NCBI GenBank assembly: GCA_020723325.1
Contig: DYJD01000012.1
Location: 139,757 to 203,756 of the forward strand
Direction of reading: 5' to 3'
DNA: 64,000 nucleotides
Origin: Desulfosudis oleivorans
GTDB taxonomy: Bacteria > Desulfobacterota > Desulfobacteria > Desulfobacterales > SURF-7
Shown here: piece after piece, positions 44,548 through 53,291 of the stretch
Position numbering within the stretch: the stretch's first letter is position 1
How the letters are laid out: the number at the start of each line of letters is the position of its first letter
The notes under the pieces: generated by a model
What the model was told of the DNA's origin: nothing
Database searches by the model: none
The model's input: the letters and a program-made list of their open reading frames with translations, nothing else
Program-made: the position numbers and the translations under genes

Positions 44548-46962
44548 TTAGGCCGGCAGAGATGCATTGAAAACCGTCAGCAGATCCTTTGTGATCCCGC
44601 CATGGACCTGGTTGACCAGTTCATCCGACAGGGTTGTTTCCGCTGACCGGTAGATAATCCGGATGGAAATGCTTTTCTTGCCGGCCGGAATGGGCCGGCC
44701 CTCATATACATCCAGCAACAGGATATTCTCCACCAGGCGCTGCTCAGCCTGCTCGATTTTCAAAAGAATGTCGCTGGCTGGAATCTGCTTGTCCATGATC
44801 AACGTCATGTCCCGGGACACGGACGGATATTTCGGCAACGGCCGTGCGGTCTTGACTTGGGGAATGTAACCAATCAGGGCTTGAAGGCCAAGCTCAAAAA
44901 CAAAGGCGGTCTGCTTCAGCCCGAATCCAGCCAGCACTTCCGGGTGCACTTCGCCCAAAATCCCGACAGCCTCACCGGCAATGGAGACCGTCGCGGCCAT
45001 CCCCGGTTTGACATAGCGGCAGTCCGAAGGCGGCACGGCAGTGAAGGTAAGACCCGTGATTCCCAGGGAACTGCAAAGACCTTCCAGAACACCCTTGACA
45101 TCATAAAAATCACAGGGCTGTTCCTTCTGGTGCCAAGACAGATCGCCGCGCAGACCGGTTATGAGACCGGCCAGCATTGCAATCTCCTTGGGCTGCTGGT
45201 TTACGGCTGTATGAATAAAGATTTTTCCGGTTTCAAACAGCTTGAGGGTTTGGGTCTGACGCGAATTGTTGCGCAGCATGGTATCCAGCAGACCGGGTAT
45301 CAGGGAAGTCCGCAAAACCGCCTGATCTTCCGTTAGGGGATTCAGGATGGCCACCACCGACCGCCGCTCATCAGCCGGAGTCAGCCGGAGTTGATCGCAA
45401 GCCCCGGCGCTCACAAAACTGTAATTAATGGCTTCATAAAAACCGAAACCCAGCAGCATCTGCCGGATGGTGTCCCGGGCCGCCAGCATGGGCTCCGGTT
45501 TGCGGGTGCCGCTCAGCATGGCCGGGAAGGTGGTGGGAATATTGTTGTAGCCCCACAGCCGGGCGATTTCCTCCATCAGATCCTCGGGCCGGGAAATATC
45601 CACCCGGAAGGAAGGCGGCACCACCTGCAAGGAATGTTCATCCTGTTTTTCCACCTGAAATTCAATGGCCGTGAGCAGGGCCGACATCTCATCCGCGCTG
45701 AGTTTCAATCCCAGAAGCCGATTGGCTTTGGCCGTATTGAGCAATATGGCCGCCGGCTGTTTGCGGCCCGGATGGACGTCGATGACGCCCTCGATTAGAC
45801 GCCCGCCGGCTACTTCCGCCATGAGAAAAGCGGCCCGGTTCAGGGCCGGAACAACACCCTCCGGGTCCACGCCGCGCTCAAAGCGATGGGAAGCATCCGT
45901 ATTGAGCCCTAACTGTTTGGCCGTGGTGCGGATGGAGCCGGGATGGAAACAGGCACTTTCAATCAGGACGCGCTTGGTTTCCGGCCGAATCTCGGAATTC
46001 ATGCCGCCCATCACCCCGGCCAGGGCCACCGGATTGCTGCCGTCGCAGATCATGAGCATACCCGGCGCAAGGGTGCGCTCCTTCTGGTCCAGGGTGACAA
46101 AGGTTTCGCCTTTGGCTGCTTCCCGGACAACGATGCGGTTTTCCGCGAGCCGGTCATAATCAAAGGCATGCAATGGCTGCCCCATTTCCAGCATGACAAA
46201 ATTGGTGACATCCACAATGTTGTTGATGGGCCGCAATCCCACTGAAATCAAGCGATCCTGCAGCCAGAAAGGGGAAGGCCCCACGGTGATATCAAAAACC
46301 AAGCGGGCCGCATAACGCGGACATGCTTCAGGGGCATTGATGGTCACGGAAGTGTGGTTTGCAATGGTCTTGCCCGGGCCTTCAACCGGGATATCCGGAT
46401 AACGCAACATTTTTTTCCCAATGGCGGCCGCCTCCCGGGCGATTCCGACAACACTCAAACAATCGGCGCGGTTGGGAGTCAGATCAACCTCAATGATGGC
46501 ATCCGACAGGTTCAAGGCCTTGGCCAGGGGGGTTCCCATGGCGGTATTCTCCGGCAGGATCATCAGCCCGGACCGGTCCGTCCCCAGTCCCAGTTCCCCT
46601 TCGCTGCACAGCATCCCCTCGGAAACCTGATTCCGGATCATGCGCTGTTCCAGGCGCTCGCCGTCCGGCAAGACCGTTCCGGGCAAAGCCAAGGGCACAC
46701 GTATGCCGGGTTTGACATTGGGCGCGCCGCAAACCACCGTCCGCTGAAGGTCGCCTGTGTCCACCCGGCATATTTTCAAGGCCGGATTTTCCGGATGGGA
46801 TTCTATTTCCACAACCCGGGCCACGACCACTGTATCTAAAAAGCCGTAGCGCTCCGTGACACTGTCCACCTCCAGCCCCACCATGGTGAGGGACGCGGCC
46901 AACTCCCCAGCCGTCATGTCCAGGGGTACATATTCCGTCAACCAGTTCAAACTGATTTTCAT
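44548..46962 (-). CDS. pheT: Phenylalanyl-tRNA synthetase beta subunit
   Basis: An 804-residue subunit of normal bacterial length. It has an N-terminal tRNA-binding EMAP-like domain (about 40-155, VVCGAPNVKPGIRVPLA), B3/B4 editing region (about 210-380), B5, a catalytic-like core and a C-terminal anticodon-binding domain (about 710-800, KYPSVSRDMTLIMD). With PheS it forms the heterotetramer that loads tRNA-Phe. It starts 4 bases after pheS. Confidence 0.97.
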   Translation of the reverse strand: MKISLNWLTEYVPLDMTAGELAASLTMVGLEVDSVTERYGFLDTVVVARVVEIESHPENPALKICRVDTGDLQRTVVCGAPNVKPGIRVPLALPGTVLPDGERLEQRMIRNQVSEGMLCSEGELGLGTDRSGLMILPENTAMGTPLAKALNLSDAIIEVDLTPNRADCLSVVGIAREAAAIGKKMLRYPDIPVEGPGKTIANHTSVTINAPEACPRYAARLVFDITVGPSPFWLQDRLISVGLRPINNIVDVTNFVMLEMGQPLHAFDYDRLAENRIVVREAAKGETFVTLDQKERTLAPGMLMICDGSNPVALAGVMGGMNSEIRPETKRVLIESACFHPGSIRTTAKQLGLNTDASHRFERGVDPEGVVPALNRAAFLMAEVAGGRLIEGVIDVHPGRKQPAAILLNTAKANRLLGLKLSADEMSALLTAIEFQVEKQDEHSLQVVPPSFRVDISRPEDLMEEIARLWGYNNIPTTFPAMLSGTRKPEPMLAARDTIRQMLLGFGFYEAINYSFVSAGACDQLRLTPADERRSVVAILNPLTEDQAVLRTSLIPGLLDTMLRNNSRQTQTLKLFETGKIFIHTAVNQQPKEIAMLAGLITGLRGDLSWHQKEQPCDFYDVKGVLEGLCSSLGITGLTFTAVPPSDCRYVKPGMAATVSIAGEAVGILGEVHPEVLAGFGLKQTAFVFELGLQALIGYIPQVKTARPLPKYPSVSRDMTLIMDKQIPASDILLKIEQAEQRLVENILLLDVYEGRPIPAGKKSISIRIIYRSAETTLSDELVNQVHGGITKDLLTVFNASLPA

Positions 46963-46966
46963 TTTT

Positions 46967-47974
46967 TTAAAATTGCCTTAAGAATCGAAGATCATTTTCA
47001 AAAAAGCGGCGCAGGTCGTCAATCCCGTACTTGAGCATGGCGATCCGCTCAACCCCCATGCCAAAAGCAAAGCCGGTGTATTTGGCGGTATCATAATGCA
47101 CATTTTCAAAAACCGCCGGATGCACCATGCCGGCGCCCAAAACTTCAAGCCAGCCGGTCTGGGAACAAACCCGGCAGCCTTTACCGCGGCACATCACACA
47201 TAGAATATCCACTTCCGCGCTGGGTTCGGTGAACGGGAAAAAACTGGGCCGGAAGCGCAAGGACGTATGGGCATCGAACATCTGATGAACAAAGGCGGTT
47301 AAAATACCCTTCAGGTCACCAAAACTAACCCCCTCGTTCACCAGCAGACCTTCCACCTGGTGAAACATGGGGGTATGGGTAATATCCGAATCGCACCGGT
47401 AAACCCGGCCGGGGGCGATGATGCTCACCGGCGGCGGTTGTTTTTCCATGATGCGCACCTGTAAGGGTGAGGTATGGGTGCGTAAGACAATGTCGCTGGA
47501 GACAAAGAAGGTGTCCTGCATGTCCCGGGCCGGGTGGTTCTTGGGAAAATTGAGGGCTTCAAAATTATACCAATCGGTTTCCACTTCCGGGCCCTCGACA
47601 ATGTCAAATCCCAGGCGGATGAAAATATCCATGATCTGCCGGTTGATCTGGGAAATGGGATGTAGGCTGCCGTAAACCGCCGGCCGGCCCGGCAGGGTTA
47701 CATCAATGGCGCTGCCCTGGTCGGCCTGACCAGCGGATAGTTGTTCCAAGGCTTCACTGATCTTGCCTTCTAGAAACTGCTTGACCTCATTGGCCGCCTT
47801 GCCGGCGGCGGGCCGCTCAGCCTCTGAAAGCGCGGCGATATTCCGCAAAAATTGGGTCAACTGCCCCTTGCGCCCCAGATAGCGGACCTGCACTGCCTTT
47901 ATGGCTTCCATGTCCCCGGCTGCTTGCAGTTCCGCCATGGCCGCATTTTTGATTTGTTCGATTGACTTTTCCAC
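46967..47974 (-). CDS. pheS: Phenylalanyl-tRNA synthetase alpha subunit
   Basis: A 335-residue class II catalytic subunit. The N-terminal coiled coil (about 1-90) is followed by class II motifs: GSLHPISQINRQIMDIF, the RTHTSPLQVRIM loop, PGRVYRCDSDITHTPMFHQVEG and the final GFAFGMGVERIAMLKYGIDD. It follows rplT by 27 bases in the usual infC-rpmI-rplT-pheST order. Confidence 0.97.
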   Translation of the reverse strand: MEKSIEQIKNAAMAELQAAGDMEAIKAVQVRYLGRKGQLTQFLRNIAALSEAERPAAGKAANEVKQFLEGKISEALEQLSAGQADQGSAIDVTLPGRPAVYGSLHPISQINRQIMDIFIRLGFDIVEGPEVETDWYNFEALNFPKNHPARDMQDTFFVSSDIVLRTHTSPLQVRIMEKQPPPVSIIAPGRVYRCDSDITHTPMFHQVEGLLVNEGVSFGDLKGILTAFVHQMFDAHTSLRFRPSFFPFTEPSAEVDILCVMCRGKGCRVCSQTGWLEVLGAGMVHPAVFENVHYDTAKYTGFAFGMGVERIAMLKYGIDDLRRFFENDLRFLRQF

Positions 47975-48001
47975 AAGCTCCCCCGCCGCCGGTCGATTCC
48001 G

Positions 48002-48352
48002 CTAGTTCTGGCGCGCGGCCAATTCAACAATCTTGGCAAAGCCCGCCGGATCGGATACGGCCAGATCAGCCAACACTTTCCGGTCGATTTCCACATTGGC
48101 CTGTTTCAGGCCATGCATGAATTTGCTGTAGGCCAGGCTGTTCATGCGGGTCCCGGCATTGATTCTGGCGATCCACAGTTTGCGGAAATTGCGTTTCTTG
48201 GCGCGGCGATCACGGTAGGCATAGGTGAGCGCTTTATCCACGGAATCCGCCGCCGTGCGGAACAGTTTGCTGCGTCCGCCCCGGAAACCTTTGGCCAATT
48301 TCAGCACTTTGTCCCGTCTTCTTCTGGCCTTAAATCCTCTTTTAATTCGCAT
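48002..48352 (-). CDS. rplT: 50S ribosomal protein L20
   Basis: A 116-residue protein of normal length. [21 protein letters not shown] and [15 protein letters not shown] are the extended rRNA-binding part. In other bacteria L20 also represses its own operon by binding the mRNA leader. Confidence 0.98.
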   Translation of the reverse strand: MRIKRGFKARRRRDKVLKLAKGFRGGRSKLFRTAADSVDKALTYAYRDRRAKKRNFRKLWIARINAGTRMNSLAYSKFMHGLKQANVEIDRKVLADLAVSDPAGFAKIVELAARQN

Positions 48353-48416
48353 TGCTTTTCTCCTTCACATAAAACGAGGGCGCCATTTCCAGGCCCATCG
48401 TTTTCAAATATCTGCA

Positions 48417-48614
48417 TCAGCCGTTGGGCATTAGCAGTTTCAGTCCTTTGGCGTTGGCTTTATCGACAATATGGCTGCGGCGCAACGATCTTTTCCGTTT
48501 GGTGGTCTTTTTGGTCAAAATGTGGCTGGCATGGGATTTCCGGTAAACAAATTTTCCGGTGCCGGTTTTTTTAAAGCGTTTGGCCGCGGACCGATTGGTT
48601 TTTATCTTCGGCAT
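48417..48614 (-). CDS. rpmI: 50S ribosomal protein L35
   Basis: A 65-residue basic protein: [20 protein letters not shown] start and [15 protein letters not shown] are diagnostic. It stands 64 bases before rplT. The upstream gap to infC is 190 bases and structured. Confidence 0.97.
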   Translation of the reverse strand: MPKIKTNRSAAKRFKKTGTGKFVYRKSHASHILTKKTTKRKRSLRRSHIVDKANAKGLKLLMPNG

Positions 48615-48805
48615 GGTTACTTCTCCTTCACTCTTTTTTGGCCATGTCGCCTAGCGACATGGGAATATCTTTTTTCGGCGCTCATCCGCCTGCATCATAA
48701 CAAACACGTATGGCGTGAATGCCCACAAGCGGCATCACGCCACATCACGAATGCGCCGGATCTACTCCATACGAACTTCTTTATTGTATGAGAACCGCAA
48801 AGAAC
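48615..48805 (-). promoter_or_regulatory. Structured leader between infC and rpmI (possible L20-type control)
   Basis: On the minus strand one hairpin has CCATGTCGC (48662-48654) paired with GCGACATGG (48650-48642) just before the rpmI ribosome binding site. Another pairs GGCGTGATGCC with GGGCATTCACGCC around 48743-48711. A more distant GTATGG (48772-48767) can pair with CCATAC (48713-48708). Confidence 0.5.
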
Positions 48806-49333
48806 CTATTTGGGCGACAGCACCATCACCATGGTGCGGCCCTCGAATTTCGGCCGCTGCTCAACAACGGCAAGGGCCTCGGTTTCCCTTGTAATCTGGT
48901 CAAGGACTTCCCGTCCGAGAGTTGCCAGGGTTATTTCACGGCCCCTGAAAACAACCGTAACTTTGACCTTGTCCTTTTTTCCTAGGAACTTCTTGATATG
49001 TCCGATCTTGGTCTGCAAATCATGATCACCGGTTTTCGGTCGAACCTTTATTTCCTTGACCTGAAAGGAACTTTGTTTCTTTTTGGCTTCCTGCTGCTTT
49101 TTGGTCAGCTCATATTTATACCGCCCGTAATCCATGATTTTGCATACGGGGGGATTTGCCGTAGGTGAAACTTCAACCAAGTCCAGTCCAAAATCTCCTG
49201 CCGCGGCCAGGGCCTTATGAATGGCAAGAACACCCAGTTGGTTGCCTTCAGGGTCGATCACTCTCACTTCTTTTGCACGGATATTGCGATTGATGTTGGT
49301 TCGAATGGTACCGTTCTTCGTTGGTTTTTTTAT
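48806..49333 (-). CDS. infC: Translation initiation factor IF-3, probable AUA start
   Basis: A 175-residue protein if started at ATA 49333. The body is clear IF-3: VRVIDPEGNQLGVL, PPVCKIMDYGRYKYE, the KKQSSFQVKEIKVRP linker and the C-terminal domain. A start at the GTG at 49267 would remove the INRNIRAKEVR strand that all IF-3 proteins have. Upstream in frame there is no ATG, GTG or TTG at a suitable place, while AGGAGG (49345-49340) lies 6 bases before ATA AAA AAA. Rare starts (AUU in E. coli) let IF-3 limit its own synthesis. An in-frame ATT at about 49306 is an alternative start with no ribosome binding site. Confidence 0.88.
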   Translation of the reverse strand: MKKPTKNGTIRTNINRNIRAKEVRVIDPEGNQLGVLAIHKALAAAGDFGLDLVEVSPTANPPVCKIMDYGRYKYELTKKQQEAKKKQSSFQVKEIKVRPKTGDHDLQTKIGHIKKFLGKKDKVKVTVVFRGREITLATLGREVLDQITRETEALAVVEQRPKFEGRTMVMVLSPK

Positions 49334-49488
49334 ATCCTACCTCCTGGGTTAAATGGATTACTCAGCTTTGCAATCAGGCCTTTATTGAGCCCCAAATTAG
49401 CAGCAAGGGTCACCTAAAAAACTTAGATTGGAAATCTATAGACTAATTTTTTTAAATGCAAGCAAAAAATGCATCCAACCGATTCAAT

Positions 49489-50016
49489 TCATTCCTGAGC
49501 CAGGGTATAACGGGCCAGGGGGCTGTCCGGCCAATAGGCGCAATCCGGTTTTTGAAAAAAAGTCTTGAACAGCGCAAGGCTTTTTTTGCGCAATACCTGC
49601 GAAAGGACCTGCACGGATCGCTCTCGGTATAAAACCGGCAACCGACTCAGATCGCAGGCGCAGCCGCCACCCATGACATCCTCGTAAGCATACACGATCC
49701 GGCCGATGCCGCTCAGCAGAATGGCCCCGAAACACATCAAACAGGGCTCCAAAGTGGTGTAAATGGTGCAGCCCCGGCGATTTACCGTATCTCCCTGCAA
49801 ATAGAGTTGCTTCAGCGCCCGCATCTCGGCATGGTCCACTTCATTGACTAGGGCACCGACGGTGCCGATGCGACCTCCCTGGGCAAGAATACGTTCTCCA
49901 TTCACAATCACGCAACCCACAGGAAATTCCCCGTCGGAAAGGGCCGCCTCTGCCAGAACAAGGGCCTGCTCCATGAAATATCGGTCTTTTTCTGCTTGTT
50001 CTTTTTTGATGGGCAT
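49489..50016 (-). CDS. Cytidine/deoxycytidylate-family (TadA-like) deaminase
   Basis: A 175-residue zinc deaminase. HAEMRAL holds the zinc His and catalytic Glu, and TLEPCLMCFGAI holds the two Cys ligands. This PCxxC form is shared with tRNA adenosine deaminase TadA, but the next part (RIVYAYEDVMGGGCACDL) differs from typical TadA, so it may act on a free base or nucleoside such as guanine. It starts 12 bases after the preceding HSDR_N-like gene. Confidence 0.85.
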   Translation of the reverse strand: MPIKKEQAEKDRYFMEQALVLAEAALSDGEFPVGCVIVNGERILAQGGRIGTVGALVNEVDHAEMRALKQLYLQGDTVNRRGCTIYTTLEPCLMCFGAILLSGIGRIVYAYEDVMGGGCACDLSRLPVLYRERSVQVLSQVLRKKSLALFKTFFQKPDCAYWPDSPLARYTLAQE

Positions 50017-50028
50017 ATCCGGTTCCTG

Positions 50029-50655
50029 TTACCATTCCTCGTCCGGCCGACATACTTCCATGTCGCAGGGGCATCTGCCGTCGACCTCAAAAGCATAGAG
50101 GATTCTCGACTCCATTTCAAATCGTTTTGGCGGAATCAATGCAAACTTTTCTTCTGACACCAGGCTCAACAATTCCGCCCGCCGCGGGATGGCGTCCAAT
50201 CCGCCGGCAAGCACCCGACCTTTATCACCCCTGATAACATCAGCATCTTCGCCATTTGTGACGATCACCATGGGTACTTGATAGGGCGCGATCATTCTGG
50301 AAATGGCCAGGGCCGGACGCTGGCGGGTGACCAATGAACCCGGGCCGTATTGAATCACCATCAGGATTCTGGAATTAATGGTAATGGAAAAATCCACTTT
50401 TATAACAGCCCGCAGTTCACCGGCCTGCACCGGCAACAGTATGCGCGTGGCGATCTCGGTTTTGGAATAGCCCCGTGACTCCACCAGCAGGCGCGCGATC
50501 TTCTGGCGAAAGCGCTCGTCATGGGTGTCATCCAAGATTTCACCGGTAAGGTAGTCCGTAAGCCGGCCGAGGATGAGATGGTGGCCGCTGCTGTCCAATA
50601 TTATGATATACTCCTTAAGGAATACGGGTAACTCAAACCGATCCGGTTGTGCCAT
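50029..50655 (-). CDS. Type I restriction R-subunit N-terminal-like (HSDR_N_2) protein, degenerate site
   Basis: A 208-residue protein using ATG 50655 (MAQPDRFELP); a longer reading to 50769 starts with unconserved residues. The order DDTHDERFRQKIARLLVESRGYSKTEI then a beta core resembles PF13588, a stand-alone PD-(D/E)xK nuclease-like fold. The expected D...ExK site reads Asp88 then Ile-Gln102-Tyr-Gly104, so Glu and Lys are lost and nuclease activity is doubtful. The C-terminus ends with two cysteines (RCPCDMEVC contains three) of unknown role. It precedes the deaminase gene in one operon and diverges from dgt. Confidence 0.65.
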   Translation of the reverse strand: MAQPDRFELPVFLKEYIIILDSSGHHLILGRLTDYLTGEILDDTHDERFRQKIARLLVESRGYSKTEIATRILLPVQAGELRAVIKVDFSITINSRILMVIQYGPGSLVTRQRPALAISRMIAPYQVPMVIVTNGEDADVIRGDKGRVLAGGLDAIPRRAELLSLVSEEKFALIPPKRFEMESRILYAFEVDGRCPCDMEVCRPDEEW

Positions 50656-50822
50656 GCTGGGGATCTGCCTCACTATAGAGAATCCGCCGCAAAAGCGAAA
50701 GTGAAAAAGTGCTTTACAATTCACTGCCCCTGTGAAAGCATATGCGTTCTTTTGTAGACAGTTAGACAAAAGACAGGCTTGCTCTGAAGATCAATATGCG
50801 TAAGCCTGCCTGAAGGAGGATT

Positions 50823-51884
50823 GTGCCGTCCATCCGGGAAAATTTTGAACTGCGCGAAAAAGGCTTTATCGCCTCTTACGGCTGCCTGAGCGTCCGCTCC
50901 AAAGGCAGGTTGCGGCGGGAATCCCCATGCGCCATCCGCACGGAATTCCAGCGCGACCGGGATCGCATTGTTTTTTCAAACGCCTTCAGACGTCTGAAAC
51001 ACAAGACCCAGGTTTTTTTGTCGCCCCTCGGGGATCATTACCGCACCCGTCTCACCCACACCCTGGAAGTGGCGGAGATTGCCCGCACCATCAGCCGGGC
51101 CATGCGTTTAAACGAAGACCTGGCCGAGGCCATTGCCCTGGGTCATGATCTAGGTCATACGCCCTTTGGGCATGGCGGCGAAATGGCTTTAAAAGAAATC
51201 TATTCAGCGGGTTTCAGCCACAATGAACAAAGTCTGCGGGTGGTGGATGTGTTGGAAAAAAACGGCAAGGGCTTAAACCTGACCCATGAGGTCCGCGACG
51301 GCATCCTGAAACATTCCAAAGGTTTTGGCGAGATCCTGCCGCGCAATCAGGCTGAAATGGCCGACACGGTGGAAGGTCGTATTGTGCGCATCGCCGATAT
51401 CATGGCCTACCTGAACCACGACCTGGACGATGCGGTCAGAAGCGGTGTTATCCAGGCCAAGCAAATCCCGGCAGACTGCAAAAAAATCCTCGGCAACACC
51501 CATTCGGCCCGGGCCACGGCCATGATCCGGGACGTGATTCATTCCAGCCTTGCCCAAGATAGCAGCCTGGTGTTGCGCATCAGCGATGACATGCTGTCGG
51601 CCATGATGCAGCTCCGGGAATTTCTGTTTCACAATGTATATCGTTCCGACCAGGTCCACCGTGAATTTCTCAAAGCCAAAAAAATTTTAACGGAATTGTT
51701 CACCTATTATTATGAAAATCCGCAACAACTGGGCAAGGAGCTGAAAGTCATTGAGATGGATGCGGATGTGAAAGATGAACAAACCGACGTGAACCGCCTG
51801 ATTTGCGATTTCATCGCCAGCCTTACGGACCGCCATGCCTTGACCCTGTATTGCAAAATCTTTGTCCCTGAGCCCATGGTGTAA
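50823..51884 (+). CDS. dgt: dGTPase (deoxyguanosine triphosphate triphosphohydrolase-like)
   Basis: A 353-residue HD-domain enzyme that splits dNTPs to nucleoside and triphosphate. GTG start at 50823 has AAGGAGG just upstream. The family pattern is RDRDRIVFSNAFRRLKHKTQV then His79 in RLTHTLEV and His108-Asp109 in GHDLGHTPFGH. The length matches the shorter class (about 340-380), not the 505-residue E. coli enzyme. It overlaps or abuts the first YkgJ-family gene. Confidence 0.93.
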   Translation: MPSIRENFELREKGFIASYGCLSVRSKGRLRRESPCAIRTEFQRDRDRIVFSNAFRRLKHKTQVFLSPLGDHYRTRLTHTLEVAEIARTISRAMRLNEDLAEAIALGHDLGHTPFGHGGEMALKEIYSAGFSHNEQSLRVVDVLEKNGKGLNLTHEVRDGILKHSKGFGEILPRNQAEMADTVEGRIVRIADIMAYLNHDLDDAVRSGVIQAKQIPADCKKILGNTHSARATAMIRDVIHSSLAQDSSLVLRISDDMLSAMMQLREFLFHNVYRSDQVHREFLKAKKILTELFTYYYENPQQLGKELKVIEMDADVKDEQTDVNRLICDFIASLTDRHALTLYCKIFVPEPMV

Positions 51885-51888
51885 TCCC

Positions 51889-52506
51889 TTGAACACACCC
51901 CTGCCCCGGATCCATGACCATGATTTTGCAGGCCAGATTGCGCCTTTTATCCAGGAACTGAAAGTGCTTTATGCCGCCATGGACCGCAAGTATACTGAAA
52001 TATCTACGGCATATGGCTTCATCTGCCAGGGCTGCGCCGACAACTGCTGTCGGACACATTTTTACCATCACACCAATCTTGAATTTTTTTATCTGGCCCA
52101 GGGTTTTGACTCCCTTGGTCCAGAGGTCCGGAAAGCGGTATTGCAAAGGGCCGAATCCGTCGTGGGAATGCCGGACAAGGCCCACCGTCCGGCCGTGGAC
52201 AGCATGTGCCCCCTAAATCACGATGAAAAATGCATTTTATACTCCCAACGGCCCATGATCTGCCGCCTGCACGGTACTCCCCACGAATTGCGCCGACCCG
52301 GTGCAGAACCTGCATATGGCCCGGGATGCAATGATTTTGACCGGCAACGCCGTCAGGACAACTACCTGCCCTTTGATCGCACCCCCTTTTACTCCCGCCT
52401 GGCCGGCCTGGAAAAGGACGCCCGGGTTAAATTGAATTTGCCCGGTAAAATCAAGCTGACCGTGGCGGAAATGATTATCCGATTTGAACCATTATGCGCT
52501 CGATAG
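51889..52506 (+). CDS. YkgJ-family cysteine-cluster protein 1
   Basis: About 205 residues from a TTG at 51889; a TTG at 51862 inside dgt is another option, and neither has a ribosome binding site. Cysteine groups are CQGCADNCC, CPLNHDEKCILYSQRPMICR and GPGCNDF. This spacing is the YkgJ family (PF03692), thought to bind zinc or an iron-sulfur cluster. Function is unknown. It overlaps the next YkgJ gene by 13 bases, so the three genes dgt-ykgJ1-ykgJ2 form an operon. Confidence 0.75.
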   Translation: MNTPLPRIHDHDFAGQIAPFIQELKVLYAAMDRKYTEISTAYGFICQGCADNCCRTHFYHHTNLEFFYLAQGFDSLGPEVRKAVLQRAESVVGMPDKAHRPAVDSMCPLNHDEKCILYSQRPMICRLHGTPHELRRPGAEPAYGPGCNDFDRQRRQDNYLPFDRTPFYSRLAGLEKDARVKLNLPGKIKLTVAEMIIRFEPLCAR

Positions 52507-53276
52507 ATCCGAATAAAATTGAAGAATTGCCGGGCCGGAAACTGAATCCCGGCGACACTTTTCAGTTCCGCTGTCATCCGGACCTGGCCTGTTTCAATTG
52601 CTGCTGCCGCAATTTGAATCTGTTTATCTACCCTTATGATGTCATCCGCTTAAAACAGCGGCTTGGAATCAGCGCAGATCTTTTTTTTGACCGGTATCTG
52701 CACACAGTCATGCGGCCGGGCGGTTTCTTCCCGGACATGCTGTTGCAAATGCAGGAGGATGAGGAGCATACTTGCCCGTTTTTGACCGAACAGGGTTGTT
52801 CGGTATATCCGGATCGGCCGGATGCCTGCCGCACATTTCCAGTGGAACAAGGCCTGCTGTTCAGCAGCGGTCTTCGTAAGGCGGAATTGGTGCACTTCTT
52901 CCGCCCGCCTTCCTTTTGCCTGGGACAGTTTGAAAACCGCCTCCTGACCATAGAAGATTGGGCTCTGGATCAGGAGGCCAGGGAATACCATCGCATGACC
53001 GCCCACTGGGCTGAGATCAAAGCCCTGTTCCAGGAAAATCCCTGGGGTCAGGAAGGCCCCCAGGGCCCCCGGGCCAAGATGGCGGTCATGGCCACCTATA
53101 ATATGGACCGCTTCCGGGATTTTGTGTTCAACAGTAGTTTTTTAAAACGGTACAAGGTGCCCACTTCCCGGCTGGAATCCATTAAGGACGATGATGTTGA
53201 ATTGATGAAATTCGGCTTTATCTGGGTTAAGCTTTTCCTTTGGGGCAAGGATGACAAAACCATCCGGCCGCGCTGA
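52494..53276 (+). CDS. YkgJ-family cysteine-cluster protein 2
   Basis: A 260-residue protein with CHPDLACFNCCC near the N-terminus, CPFLTEQGCSVYPDRPDACR in the middle and one Cys in PSFCLG. The motifs and the tail (YNMDRFRDFVF) are shared with the protein at 54123-54851, so the two are paralogs. It overlaps the first YkgJ gene and ends 15 bases before the convergent SDR gene with no terminator between. Confidence 0.85.
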   Translation: MRSIDPNKIEELPGRKLNPGDTFQFRCHPDLACFNCCCRNLNLFIYPYDVIRLKQRLGISADLFFDRYLHTVMRPGGFFPDMLLQMQEDEEHTCPFLTEQGCSVYPDRPDACRTFPVEQGLLFSSGLRKAELVHFFRPPSFCLGQFENRLLTIEDWALDQEAREYHRMTAHWAEIKALFQENPWGQEGPQGPRAKMAVMATYNMDRFRDFVFNSSFLKRYKVPTSRLESIKDDDVELMKFGFIWVKLFLWGKDDKTIRPR

Positions 53277-53291
53277 ATATCTTCCGAAAAT

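Noticed and set aside
49489..50016. Firm assignment as tRNA adenosine deaminase TadA
   Set aside because: Zinc motifs fit, but the segment after PCxxC differs from typical TadA, so only the superfamily is called.
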